22,889 nucleotides of DNA, from positions 1 to 22,889 of IMG/VR virus record IMGVR_UViG_3300017752_003462, one strand, 5' to 3'. A program made the translations under genes and the position numbers. Source of the stretch: a virus. Positions 5,731-13,177 of this stretch are shown here, in pieces. The notes beneath the pieces are model-generated. The model saw nothing but the letters and a program-made list of their open reading frames with translations, ran no database searches and was not told the DNA's origin. Each line of letters begins with the position of its first letter. Within the stretch, counting starts at the first letter, position 1.

Positions 5731-5736
5731 AAATAG

Positions 5737-5744
5737 TATATTTG
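5737..5744 (+). promoter_or_regulatory. Internal -7 promoter element (TATATTTG)
   Basis: TATATTTG matches TAnnTTTG and is followed by TAAAAAATAAATAACATG. Almost the same leader follows the elements at 20297-20304 and 6636-6643. It lies 15 bases before the start of the interrupted gene at 5760 and would drive the second half of the mini-protein cluster. No -33 box is visible. Confidence 0.5.
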
Positions 5745-5759
5745 TAAAAAATAAATAAC

Positions 5760-5963
5760 ATGAAAAAGCAAGGTTACAATTGAAGACTTGATGAGTCATT
5801 AGGATCTAAAAACGGAAAAAAATCTCAGTCTATGAAATCAAGACGAGATGAAAGTAAAGGAATGGCTAAAAAAATGGACGGTCACGCATACGGCGGAGAT
5901 CACTCTATGAAGTACTATCCTAAAAGTGTTAAATCTCATTTGTCTTCTTTAATTAAGAAGTAA
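5760..5963 (+). pseudogene. Mini-protein 10, interrupted by an in-frame TGA at codon 8
   Basis: From ATG 5760 the frame reads MKKQGYN, then TGA (5781-5783), then continues open for 59 codons (RLDESLGSKNGKKSQSMKSR, then RDESKGMAKKMDGHAYGGDH, to SLIKK) up to TAA at 5961-5963. The part after the TGA is intact, with cluster-like composition, and the YNxRLDESLG block looks like a typical continuous protein start. A single-base change (for example from TGG, TCA, CGA or AGA) would explain the stop. Translation could restart at ATG 5832, giving 43 residues. It could be a sequencing error, a recent nonsense mutation or readthrough. The next gene is coupled by TAATG. Confidence 0.65.
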
Positions 5964-6124
5964 TGAGTTTTAAAAAAGTCGCTTCTAAAATAGCTAAGAA
6001 GCAAGGCATCTCTAAAAAAAGAGCATCTGCTATATTAGCATCTTCTACTCGTAAAGCGAGTGCAGCAGCAAAAAGAAAAAACCCTAAGCTTAAAAGAGTA
6101 AAAGGTAAAGCTAAGCGAAAGTAA
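5963..6124 (+). CDS. Histone-like basic mini-protein 11 (53 aa)
   Basis: 53 residues with 21 Lys/Arg and no acidic residue, the most basic of the cluster. Residues 1-36 (MSFKKVASKIAKKQGISKKR, then ASAILASSTRKASAAA) read like two helices with a GISKKRA turn that superficially resembles a helix-turn-helix. The tail KNPKLKRVKGKAKRK is fully basic. I recognise this KIAKKxGIS...AILASSTRKAS type from many phages, where it is hypothetical. DNA binding is likely from composition but unproven. It is coupled by TAATG to the interrupted gene. Confidence 0.8.
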   Translation: MSFKKVASKIAKKQGISKKRASAILASSTRKASAAAKRKNPKLKRVKGKAKRK

Positions 6125-6152
6125 GGGTAAGTTTAAATTAATTAAATTAAAT

Positions 6153-6305
6153 ATGGCAAAAAAGAAAACAGCCACAAAAAAAAGTACAACCACAAAAAAA
6201 AAGGTTGAGAAAAAGGAAATTATAAAAGAAGCTGATGTTGTAAGAAACTTAGTTCAAGTAGTTCCCTACGTTAAAAGAAAAACTATATATAATACAAACA
6301 AATAA
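6153..6305 (+). CDS. Mini-protein 12 with H1-like Lys/Thr N-terminus (50 aa)
   Basis: The first 21 residues (MAKKKTATKKSTTTKKKVEK, then K) are almost only Lys, Thr and Ala, like a histone H1 tail. The rest (EIIKEADVVRNLVQVVPYVK) is a normal mixed helix and strand segment, followed by a short basic end. It starts 28 bases after the previous gene, behind an AT-rich leader containing the near-match TAAGTTTA. It is coupled by TAATG to the next gene. Function unknown. Confidence 0.75.
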   Translation: MAKKKTATKKSTTTKKKVEKKEIIKEADVVRNLVQVVPYVKRKTIYNTNK

Positions 6306-6508
6306 TGGAGTTTAGAATTTCACAACCCTTAGCAGCCTCACCCTCAGGAAGAGGATATGGAAGAAGAGCAATGCGTAAAGCAAAACGAAAAGCTCAAAGA
6401 GGAGCAAGAATTGGACAAAAGTTAGCAAACATTTGTTCAAGAAGCCTAAAGAGCGGTAAAGGATGCAGAAATAAAAAAGGATCTGTAAAAGGATTTAAAG
6501 GAAGATAG
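6305..6508 (+). CDS. Arg-rich mini-protein 13 (67 aa)
   Basis: 67 residues with 11 Arg and 10 Lys but only one acidic residue (E2), the most arginine-rich protein of the cluster. Residues 12-36 are Gly/Arg/Lys-rich (SPSGRGYGRRAMRKAKRKAQ), followed by ARIGQKLANICSRS and a Gly/Lys tail. There are two cysteines (C44, C54). The composition is protamine-like. It is coupled by TAATG to the preceding gene. A virion or nucleoid role is inference only. Confidence 0.8.
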   Translation: MEFRISQPLAASPSGRGYGRRAMRKAKRKAQRGARIGQKLANICSRSLKSGKGCRNKKGSVKGFKGR

Positions 6509-6512
6509 TATT

Positions 6513-6659
6513 ATGGGAAAACTCTTAGTAAAATTAGGATATTGGATTCAAAAATCATGGTGTAAGGTATTGTGTAAATGGAACTGGACTATATCTAAGC
6601 TAATTATAAATGTGAATGATTGTCCAATAGCAGAATGTATTTGTAAAAAAAATAAATAA
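6513..6659 (+). CDS. Trp/Cys-rich mini-protein 14 (48 aa)
   Basis: Unlike its neighbours, this 48-residue protein is hydrophobic and rich in Trp (W11, W16, W23, W25) and Cys (C17, C21, C37, C42, C44). It reads MGKLLVKLGYWIQKSWCKVL, then CKWNWTISKLIINVNDCPIA and ECICKKNK. The N-terminal 35 residues could lie along or across a membrane. The C-terminal C-x4-C-x-C could bind metal. It starts 4 bases after the preceding stop. Function unknown. Confidence 0.75.
   Translation: MGKLLVKLGYWIQKSWCKVLCKWNWTISKLIINVNDCPIAECICKKNK
6636..6643 (+). promoter_or_regulatory. Weak promoter-like element (TGTATTTG)
   Basis: This site has one mismatch to TAnnTTTG, but it is followed by TAAAAAAAATAAATAAAATG, nearly the same leader as after the 5737-5744 and 20297-20304 elements. 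It lies inside the end of the preceding gene and 17 bases before the next ATG. Confidence 0.3.
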
Positions 6660-6660
6660 A

Positions 6661-6816
6661 ATGAAATCAAAAGGACTTGGAGATACAATTGAAAAAGTAA
6701 CAAAAGCAACAGGTATTCATGCAGCTGTTCAAACAGTAAGTAAAGCAATAGGAAAACCCTGTGGTTGTTCTGAAAGAAAAGATTCTTTAAATAGAAAATT
6801 TCCTTATCAGAAATAA
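6661..6816 (+). CDS. Mini-protein 15 with C-terminal CGC motif (51 aa)
   Basis: 51 residues: a helical N-terminal half (MKSKGLGDTIEKVTKATGIH, then AAVQTVSKAI) followed by GKPCGCSERKDSLNRKFPYQ. The GLGDTIEKVTKATGI...PCGCSERKDxLNxxFPY layout is a recurring small phage protein type that I recognise without a function. C34-x-C36 resembles the CxC end of the preceding protein, so the two may share a metal or a partner. It is the last of the mini-protein run, 36 bases before a virion-type gene. Confidence 0.8.
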   Translation: MKSKGLGDTIEKVTKATGIHAAVQTVSKAIGKPCGCSERKDSLNRKFPYQK

Positions 6817-6852
6817 TAATAAAAGAGATTTTTAACCCTCAAAATAAAAAAA

Positions 6853-7392
6853 ATGGCATACCCAAAAATTACAGTAAACACGGGATTATCAATAGAAGTT
6901 ATCGCAAGTGATACACTTCCAATCCCATACCCAGGATTAAGTACTATATCTGGGACTAACGGAACTACTACAGCTAATAAACTTGTAGACACTAATAAAA
7001 AATTTATAGAAGACGGCGTTTCCGTAGGAGATATTATTTATAATACAACGGATAACACAACAGCTACTGTAAGTAGTGTGGATAGCGAAACAGTTCTTGG
7101 GATTAGTTCAAACATAATGGCTTCAGGAGAAACTTATGTAGTATACCTTGGAGGACCTGCACAACAACAATATCCAAAATCAGCTCAAGGATGTTTGTTA
7201 TATATTGGAAGTAGCGAAGCAACGATGGATATAGCAAAATCTTTTGTAGACGTAAAAGTCAAAACAACAGCTGGTAGTATAGTGACATTTAGCAACTTCC
7301 CAGTGGGAGAATATTTACCTGTACAAGTGGTACAATTATTTTCTACAGGAACAGATTCAGCAGCAAGAAATAACTCATTAGCAATTTGGTAA
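6853..7392 (+). CDS. Putative virion structural protein (179 aa)
   Basis: The 179-residue protein is rich in Thr, Ser, Gly and Val with little charge, typical of beta-structured virion proteins. Residues about 30-100 (GLSTISGTNGTTTANKLVDT, then KKFIEDGVSVGDIIYNTTDN) look like a beta domain of the sort seen in phage head- or tail-surface proteins. No enzyme motif or signal peptide is seen. It is the first gene after the basic cluster and precedes the holin and fibre genes. The exact place in the virion is unknown. Confidence 0.65.
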   Translation: MAYPKITVNTGLSIEVIASDTLPIPYPGLSTISGTNGTTTANKLVDTNKKFIEDGVSVGDIIYNTTDNTTATVSSVDSETVLGISSNIMASGETYVVYLGGPAQQQYPKSAQGCLLYIGSSEATMDIAKSFVDVKVKTTAGSIVTFSNFPVGEYLPVQVVQLFSTGTDSAARNNSLAIW

Positions 7393-7393
7393 T

Positions 7394-7474
7394 ATGGAAA
7401 TTATAACAAACAACATGAACAATACTTGGTCTGAAGATATAGTAATTAACTATACTTACGTAACTAAAAAATGA
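7394..7474 (+). CDS. Very short hypothetical ORF (26 aa)
   Basis: The frame encodes 26 residues (MEIITNNMNNTWSEDIVINY, then TYVTKK). It starts 1 base after the previous stop and overlaps the next ATG by 4 bases (ATGA). It may be a real micro-protein or only a translational bridge between the two genes. No composition signal decides this. Confidence 0.4.
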   Translation: MEIITNNMNNTWSEDIVINYTYVTKK

Positions 7475-7650
7475 ATGCTTGGATGTCAGATATTAAATTA
7501 TACGTACTAAACGCAAGTACATTCGCTATATCTTTTACTACTATCGATATGACATTGAAACTATTTTTATTAATAGTAAGTATCGGGTATACCATAAATA
7601 AATGGATGTTACTGAACAATAAAGACGATCAAGATAAAAAAAACAAATGA
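7471..7650 (+). CDS. Small membrane protein next to the holin (59 aa)
   Basis: 59 residues with a hydrophobic core at about 26-48 (DMTLKLFLLIVSIGYTINKW), a possible second hydrophobic stretch at 9-23, and a highly charged end (NNKDDQDKKNK). This fits a one- or two-span inner-membrane protein, such as a holin partner, antiholin or spanin-like accessory. It lies 9 bases upstream of the 3TM-type holin and ends with TGA. The lysis role is inferred from position and topology. Confidence 0.65.
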   Translation: MNAWMSDIKLYVLNASTFAISFTTIDMTLKLFLLIVSIGYTINKWMLLNNKDDQDKKNK

Positions 7651-7659
7651 TCGTAAAAA

Positions 7660-8121
7660 ATGTCAGAAACCTCCAAAAAAAAATTTAAAGACACTACCGT
7701 AGGAAAACTATTGTTAGGTGCTGCTCATGTAGTGAACCCTGCATTAGGGAAAGTTCTTGAAGGAGTTGTTGATCCACAAGAGGCTATAGCTGAAATTTCA
7801 AAATCTAAAATATCTGTTGAAGATAAAATCAAACTTCAGCAAATGATATATAATCATCAGAACAAAGAACTTGAAGAAATTTCAAAAAGATGGTCATCAG
7901 ATATGCTTAGTGATAATACGCTATCTAAATCTATTAGACCACTATCTTTAGCATTTGTTTTAATAAGCACAGTTTTGCTTATATTTATTGACTCTGGATT
8001 TATTAACTTTGCAGTAGATAGCGAATGGAAAGAATTATTAAAAATGCTTCTTATTACAATCGTTGCAGCTTATTTTGGAGGACGTAGTTACGAAAAAATA
8101 AAAAAAACAAAATTTTTATAA
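7660..8121 (+). CDS. Holin, 3TM / GTA-holin type
   Basis: Holins make inner-membrane lesions that let the endolysin reach peptidoglycan. The 153-residue protein has a family-typical soluble N-terminal helical half and the signature KRWSSDM (76-82) followed by LSKSIRPLSLAFV. It then has two clear membrane segments (about 96-112 and 126-140) and the AYFGGRSYEK end. This pattern matches the Holin_3TM/GTA_holin group (the third membrane helix is weak or amphipathic). The partner endolysin is the amidase at 3741-4169, 3.5 kb upstream. The gene abuts the next one, whose ATG follows the TAA directly. Confidence 0.85.
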   Translation: MSETSKKKFKDTTVGKLLLGAAHVVNPALGKVLEGVVDPQEAIAEISKSKISVEDKIKLQQMIYNHQNKELEEISKRWSSDMLSDNTLSKSIRPLSLAFVLISTVLLIFIDSGFINFAVDSEWKELLKMLLITIVAAYFGGRSYEKIKKTKFL

Positions 8122-8847
8122 ATGGCAAAAATAGCAACATATGTAAATGATACTAACATAGTATCGGCAGATAAGTGGATTGGTTCTGATTCGCAAAGTA
8201 ATTTTCAAACAAAAAACTTTACTGCTGGAGATGTTGCTGAGTTTATTAATAAGAAAAAAACTCAAAGTCAATTATTAAGATATACATATCAAACAGAAGG
8301 AAACAGGGCAAATGGTACAATAAGTTTTGATCCTTATGGTTCAGACAATGTTCCTTTTAATGGGATACAACAATTTGTTTTAAGTAAGTTTGATCAGTAT
8401 AGTTTAGAACATACTCCTCCTGTAGATATATCCACACTATATAACTCTCCTTTTGTAGGTAGTTATATATTACTTACTGAAGCCGACAATATGAGTGAAT
8501 GGGCTATATATCAGTGGGACGCACAGGCTCAAGATCCTGTAGAAACTAACTTTTATAATATAACTGTTACATACAAAGCGGGGAATGGAGGCTTAAATAA
8601 AAACGAAGATTATTTTATATCTTTGCTGACATATGATGCAGTATCTGCATCAGATAAGAATTTTGTGTTTACGCAGAATGTTGCTTCTTCAACCTGGATT
8701 GTTACTCATAACTTAAACAAGTTCCCTTCAGTGTCAGTAGTAGACTCAGCAAACACAACTGTTTACGGCGAAGTAGAATATAATAGTGTAAACCAAGTAA
8801 CAATAACATTTTTATTCCCTTTTACAGGCAAAGCTTATTTTAATTAG
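8122..8847 (+). CDS. Putative tail-fibre-associated / receptor-binding structural protein (241 aa)
   Basis: The 241-residue protein starts MAKIATYVNDTNIVSADKWI, similar in style to the protein at 13434-13967. Its middle is beta-rich. Residues 194-241 (VTHNLNKFPSVSVVDS...VYGEVEYNSVNQVTITF...GKAYFN) match the HNL-type C-terminal domain common at the ends of phage fibres and baseplate wedge-tip proteins. The fibre gene at 8865-11333 ends with the same VTHNL...NQITIT layout. A tail-tip or fibre role is likely; the attachment partner is unknown. Confidence 0.7.
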   Translation: MAKIATYVNDTNIVSADKWIGSDSQSNFQTKNFTAGDVAEFINKKKTQSQLLRYTYQTEGNRANGTISFDPYGSDNVPFNGIQQFVLSKFDQYSLEHTPPVDISTLYNSPFVGSYILLTEADNMSEWAIYQWDAQAQDPVETNFYNITVTYKAGNGGLNKNEDYFISLLTYDAVSASDKNFVFTQNVASSTWIVTHNLNKFPSVSVVDSANTTVYGEVEYNSVNQVTITFLFPFTGKAYFN

Positions 8848-8864
8848 AAAAGAATATATATAAC

Positions 8865-11333
8865 ATGGCAATAAAATATTTATCAAACATTAATTTAACC
8901 AACGGTGAGTTACAGAATTTTAAAGTACAAAACGTAACTTCAGATCCTTCCGTTACTGGAGAGGGTCAACTTATTTATAGATCCGATACAAACGTACTTA
9001 AATATTATAACGGTGCATCATGGGTAACATTAGGAGCTGCAGTAGGCTCAGTAGTTAATTCATTTACAAATACAAATGGAGGAACATTTGTTTCTTTTGG
9101 AACAGCTAACTCAGCGGCAACGGGAGCGGTAAGTATTGGAGATGTTGATTTATCAGCAACGGGAACACCAAGTGGAACAACATTCTTAAGAGGTGATAAT
9201 GTATGGGCTACTCCTGCAGGACAGTATACTTCTTGGACTTTATCTGGAGACAGTGGTTCATCTCAAGCGATTGCTGATGGAAATACTGCAACATTTGCTG
9301 GAGGAACAGCTATTTCTACTGTAGCAAGTGCAACAGATACGTTGACAATAAACTTAGATGATACTGCGGTAACGCCAGGTTCTTATACGTATGCAAGTAT
9401 TACTGTAGATCAACAAGGTAGATTAACTTCTGCAAGTTCAGGAACAGCTCCTGGAACAATGTCATCATGGACATTGAGTGGAGACAGTGGTTCAAGTCAA
9501 ACTATTTCTAATGGTAACACAGTTGATATAGCAGGTGGAACAAAAATTTCTACTGCAGCAAGTGCAACAGACACGCTTACTGTAACTCACAATAATACTT
9601 CAAGAACAGATACTACAAGTACAGATAGTTTAGGTTCTGGTGGATCATTCACTAAAGTAGATAGTGTAAGTACTGATGTAACTGGACACGTAACTGCAAT
9701 CAATCTTGAAACAGTTACAATAGGTTCTTTTGATAACTACGGTTCATGGACTTTAGCTGCAGATAGCGGATCGAGTCAAACAATTTCAAGTGGTAATACT
9801 GCTACTATAGCTGGAGGTACAGGATTAAGTTCAGTGGCCAGTGCAACTGATACAGTTACATTAAACTTAGATGATACTGCAGTTACTGCAGGTTCATATA
9901 CTTCTGCTGATATTACGGTAGATGCTCAAGGTAGAATTACAGCAGCATCAAGTGGTGGATCAGGAACAATGACTTCTTGGACACTTGCAGGATCAAGTGG
10001 TTCTTCTCAGTCAATTACAAACGGTAATACTGCAACATTTGCTCAAGGTAATGGTATTACTACCGTTGCAAGTGCGACTGATACTTTAACAATAACAAAC
10101 AGTAAACCATTTGATAAGATATCACTGATTGCTGATTCGGGTACTGACTCAGATATCGGAAACAACGATTCATTCGATATTGCTGGTGGTACAAATATAT
10201 CTACAGTAAACAACGGAACTGGAACAGTTACAATTAACTATACTGGAGGTACGGGTACAATGTCAAGCTTTACTTTAGCTGCTGACACTGGTACTTCACA
10301 AACCATTAGTGACGGTAATACACTTACAGTTGCTGGATCTACAGGTATTGACACCGTAGCCAGTGCGACAGACACTGTTACAGTTAATCTTGACTTATCT
10401 GAATTAACTACAGTTACAACTATTGATCCTGCCGCAGACTTTTTGGTAGGTGTAGATGGAACTGCAAACGAAAAAATATTATACCAAAATGTACACTTAA
10501 ACCAATGGGGTGATGCAGAAGCAGATGTAGACTTTGGTGGAAATAAATTATTAGATGTAGCTACAGGTACTGCTGGAACGGACGGTGTTAACTTAGCACA
10601 AGTTCAATCTATAGCAGCTGGAGTTGGTACTTTCCAAGGTGGATATAATGCAAGCACAAACTCTCCTGCATTAACTGGAGGAAGTAACGTTGCATTAGAT
10701 CAGGGTGACTTCTATGTAGTTACTACAGCAGGTACATTCTTTACAGAAACTTTAGAAGTTGGTGATTTAATATTTGCTAATTCAGCTATTGCTGCAAGTT
10801 CAACACCTTCTCTAACAGATTATACAGTTGTTATAGCTGATCAAAACATTGCTGGAGCAGGAGCTACAGATGGAGCAACACAAAAAGGTGTAGCTGGATT
10901 TGATAGTGGAAACTTTGGAGTAACAGCTAATGGATTTGTAACATTAGATGATACAGGAGTTACTGCAGGATCATATGGTTCAGCAAGTAAATCACTTTCT
11001 GCTACTGTAACTGCAAAAGGTTTAGTAACTTCGCTAAGTGAACAAAATATTTCAATCACAGCATCTCAGGTAACTGACTTCTGTACTGCAGTAGAAACAT
11101 GTGTAGCTTCAGATTTAACGTTTGCTACTAACATTGGTAATGGTGTTGCAACTTCTTATCAGGTTACTCATAACTTAGGAACAAGAGACGTAATAATTCA
11201 GTTGTATGACAATAGCACATACGATACAGTTTTTGCTGATGTTTTAAGAAATACAACAAATCAAATTACAATAACAACAAACAGTCCAATTGCAACTAAT
11301 GATGTAAGAGTATTAATTAGCAAGACTGTTTAA
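8865..11333 (+). CDS. Large repeat-containing tail fibre protein (822 aa)
   Basis: Residues 1-55 (MAIKYLSNINLTNGELQNFK ... KYYNGASWVTLG) form a typical fibre attachment module. The GTPSGTTFLRGDNVWATPAG stretch follows, a motif common in Bacteroidetes and T4-type fibre proteins. Residues about 123-510 contain at least five copies of a 77-97-residue repeat beginning SWTL(S/A)...DSGSSQxIxxGNT and including ASATDTLT. The C-terminal about 56 residues form the HNLG module (VTHNLGTRDVIIQLYD). It contains Ser, Thr, Gly and Ala in bulk and has no enzyme motif. Adsorption to the host surface is the expected role. The next gene carries a related repeat. Confidence 0.85.
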   Translation: MAIKYLSNINLTNGELQNFKVQNVTSDPSVTGEGQLIYRSDTNVLKYYNGASWVTLGAAVGSVVNSFTNTNGGTFVSFGTANSAATGAVSIGDVDLSATGTPSGTTFLRGDNVWATPAGQYTSWTLSGDSGSSQAIADGNTATFAGGTAISTVASATDTLTINLDDTAVTPGSYTYASITVDQQGRLTSASSGTAPGTMSSWTLSGDSGSSQTISNGNTVDIAGGTKISTAASATDTLTVTHNNTSRTDTTSTDSLGSGGSFTKVDSVSTDVTGHVTAINLETVTIGSFDNYGSWTLAADSGSSQTISSGNTATIAGGTGLSSVASATDTVTLNLDDTAVTAGSYTSADITVDAQGRITAASSGGSGTMTSWTLAGSSGSSQSITNGNTATFAQGNGITTVASATDTLTITNSKPFDKISLIADSGTDSDIGNNDSFDIAGGTNISTVNNGTGTVTINYTGGTGTMSSFTLAADTGTSQTISDGNTLTVAGSTGIDTVASATDTVTVNLDLSELTTVTTIDPAADFLVGVDGTANEKILYQNVHLNQWGDAEADVDFGGNKLLDVATGTAGTDGVNLAQVQSIAAGVGTFQGGYNASTNSPALTGGSNVALDQGDFYVVTTAGTFFTETLEVGDLIFANSAIAASSTPSLTDYTVVIADQNIAGAGATDGATQKGVAGFDSGNFGVTANGFVTLDDTGVTAGSYGSASKSLSATVTAKGLVTSLSEQNISITASQVTDFCTAVETCVASDLTFATNIGNGVATSYQVTHNLGTRDVIIQLYDNSTYDTVFADVLRNTTNQITITTNSPIATNDVRVLISKTV
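9231..10400 (+). repeat. Tandem coding repeats within the fibre gene
   Basis: Repeat units start with Ser-Trp-Thr-Leu codons at 9231, 9465, 9744 and 9975, and with Ser-Phe-Thr-Leu at 10266. Spacings are 234, 279, 231 and 291 bases, all multiples of three. A more diverged copy lies near 10110-10200. The units share DSGSSQ, GNT, AGGT and ASATDT blocks at protein level, with varied codons. A further diverged unit occurs in the neighbouring gene near 12624. Confidence 0.8.
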
Positions 11334-11353
11334 TAAATAAAATTAAATAGTTT

Positions 11354-13111
11354 ATGTCAATAAAATTTTTATCAGATGAATCGGTAGATGGAAAAATAAT
11401 AACTACGGAAATAGAATCTACTGGAACTTTACTTTTAGATGCGGCTTCTGATATAACTATAGATGCGGGTGGCCAAGATATTATATTGAGTGATGATGGA
11501 GTTATATTTGGAACTATAAGTAATTCAAGTGGTCTTCAAATTAGGTCAAGAATAAACAATTCTGATATGTTCTTGCGAGGTGTGGATGGAGGAGTAGAAT
11601 TTAACGCTCTTCAATTAGATATGTCTTCGCAGGGTGATGCAACTTTTGCAGGAAAAATAACATCTGGTAACGATATTGTAAACGCTACAGCTGGAGTTTA
11701 TACTTGGGTTGGAGATACAGATACTTATATACAGAGATCTGCTGCTAATGAAATAACTTTTAAAACAGGGGGATTAAACGCACTTGTTTTAGATAGTAGT
11801 CAAAACGCAACTTTTGCAAATGATGTAACTGTAAGCGGGGATATAGATGCAGTAGGAATATATGTTGGTGCTGTAAACACAAGTTTTGATTTTTACAATA
11901 ACGGTACAAGTTATTTAAATGGAGCTACTACAGTAGACGCAGCATTTACACAAACAGGAGGTGCTGCCTCAACTTTTTCAGGAGATATAACTGTAAGCGG
12001 GGATATAGATTTAACTCCAAGTAGTTGTGATATTAACATGATAGATAATGGTGGTGCAGCTTTAGAAATAAAGCAAGGATCTGATTTATATATGAGATTT
12101 GTAACTACAAATGGTGGTGAAGAAATACAAGTAAACAAAAATATCTCAATGTCAGCAGGTTTAACTGCTAATAGTGCTACTTTTTCAGGAGATATAACTG
12201 TTTCTGGTGGGGATATTACATTAGGTGGTACAGGTAGAATACAAGGTATTGATACAGTATCTGCAGGAACGGACGCAGCAAACAAAACTTATGTAGACAA
12301 TGCTGTTGCAGGTGGAGGCTCAGGTACAGTAACAAGTGTAGGATTTTCTCATCAAGGAAATGCTTTCACAACAGGTGGTGCACCAGTAACAAGTAGTGGT
12401 ACAATTGCTATTACAATGGCAGGTACTTCTTCTCAATATATTGATGGAGCAGGTGACCTTACTACTTTCCCAAGTATACCACAAGGAGACATTACTGAAG
12501 TAATCGCAGGAAATAAGTTAACAGGTGGAGGTACTTCTGGTTCAGTAACATTAGGTTTAGCAAGTAATAATATATCTCAATTTACAAACGATTCAGGATA
12601 TACAACTAATACTGGAACAATGTCATCTTGGACAATTAGTTCAGATTCTGGGTCTGGTACAATTACCAATGGTGCTACAATGAAAATTGCAGGGGGAACA
12701 AACATATCTACATCTGAAAGCAGCGGTGTTGTTACAATCACCAATGGCGTTACAAATAACAATCAACTTACAAACGGTGCGGGTTATACCACTAACACAG
12801 GTGATATTACAAATGTTTCTACAACAGCACCAATAATAGGAGGTGGAGCAAGTGGATCAGTTACTATTGAACATGCAGCTTCAGGAGCAATTCCAGGAAT
12901 TTATCCTAATGCAGATATAACAGTAGATGCTACAGGGCATGTAACGGCTGTAGCAAGTGGTGCTCCAGGATTTATTTCTGCTACTAATGCACCCGCAAAT
13001 TTTGGTTTTCAAAGTCCAGAAGTACCAGACAATACTGGTTTATTTGCTGCTGGTTGGGTAATAATTAACATAGGAGGTCAAAATTATTATATACCTGCTT
13101 GGACACCGTAA
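11354..13111 (+). CDS. Second tail fibre / virion surface protein (585 aa)
   Basis: 585 residues, Gly/Ser/Thr/Asp-rich. The start MSIKFLSDESVDGKIITTEI resembles the preceding fibre's N-terminus. Residues about 95-310 repeat a unit TFSGDITVSGDI (residues near 209 and 278, with earlier variants FAGKITSG and FANDVTVSGDI). VSAGTDAANKTYVDNAV near 302 is typical of phage fibres. Near 420 there is one unit related to the neighbour's repeat (MSSWTISSDSGSGTITNGAT). The C-terminal end (GWVIINIGGQNYYIPAWTP) looks like a tip domain. It was probably formed by duplication and divergence from the neighbour. Confidence 0.8.
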   Translation: MSIKFLSDESVDGKIITTEIESTGTLLLDAASDITIDAGGQDIILSDDGVIFGTISNSSGLQIRSRINNSDMFLRGVDGGVEFNALQLDMSSQGDATFAGKITSGNDIVNATAGVYTWVGDTDTYIQRSAANEITFKTGGLNALVLDSSQNATFANDVTVSGDIDAVGIYVGAVNTSFDFYNNGTSYLNGATTVDAAFTQTGGAASTFSGDITVSGDIDLTPSSCDINMIDNGGAALEIKQGSDLYMRFVTTNGGEEIQVNKNISMSAGLTANSATFSGDITVSGGDITLGGTGRIQGIDTVSAGTDAANKTYVDNAVAGGGSGTVTSVGFSHQGNAFTTGGAPVTSSGTIAITMAGTSSQYIDGAGDLTTFPSIPQGDITEVIAGNKLTGGGTSGSVTLGLASNNISQFTNDSGYTTNTGTMSSWTISSDSGSGTITNGATMKIAGGTNISTSESSGVVTITNGVTNNNQLTNGAGYTTNTGDITNVSTTAPIIGGGASGSVTIEHAASGAIPGIYPNADITVDATGHVTAVASGAPGFISATNAPANFGFQSPEVPDNTGLFAAGWVIINIGGQNYYIPAWTP

Positions 13112-13113
13112 TT

Positions 13114-13129
13114 AATGTTTAAGAACATT
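13114..13129. promoter_or_regulatory. Inverted repeat AATGTT-TAAG-AACATT
   Basis: A perfect 6-base inverted repeat with a 4-base centre lies between the fibre stop and the next promoter element, whose -7 box is 16 bases downstream. It is AT-rich and lacks a real T tract, so an operator is at least as likely as a terminator. Confidence 0.35.
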
Positions 13130-13144
13130 TCATAAAATTTTTAT

Positions 13145-13152
13145 TACCTTTG
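13145..13152 (+). promoter_or_regulatory. Bacteroidetes-type -7 element for the packaging operon (TACCTTTG)
   Basis: TACCTTTG matches TAnnTTTG in the extended context TTTATTACCTTTG, the same as at 473-480 and 3712-3719. It lies 25 bases before the ATG at 13178 and appears to drive the tightly packed run through the portal gene (to 20264). Confidence 0.65.
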
Positions 13153-13177
13153 TTATTATAAATAAAATCAAATTAAA

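Noticed and set aside
5760-5963. Genome-wide TGA-to-Trp recoding, as in some crAss-like phages
   Set aside because: All long genes lack internal TGA and use TGG for Trp, and six genes end naturally with TGA next to the following start.
9231-10400. CRISPR-like or non-coding tandem repeats
   Set aside because: Spacings are all multiples of three and similarity is at protein level with varied codons, so these are fibre domain repeats.
10841-11059. Minus-strand open frames inside the fibre genes (also near 11911-12285 and 12577-12762)
   Set aside because: They are low-complexity antisense readings of Ser/Thr/Gly-rich coding repeats without promoters.
8865-13111. Diversity-generating retroelement acting on the fibre genes
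   Set aside because: No reverse transcriptase gene and no template/variable repeat pair with adenine-biased differences is visible in the window.
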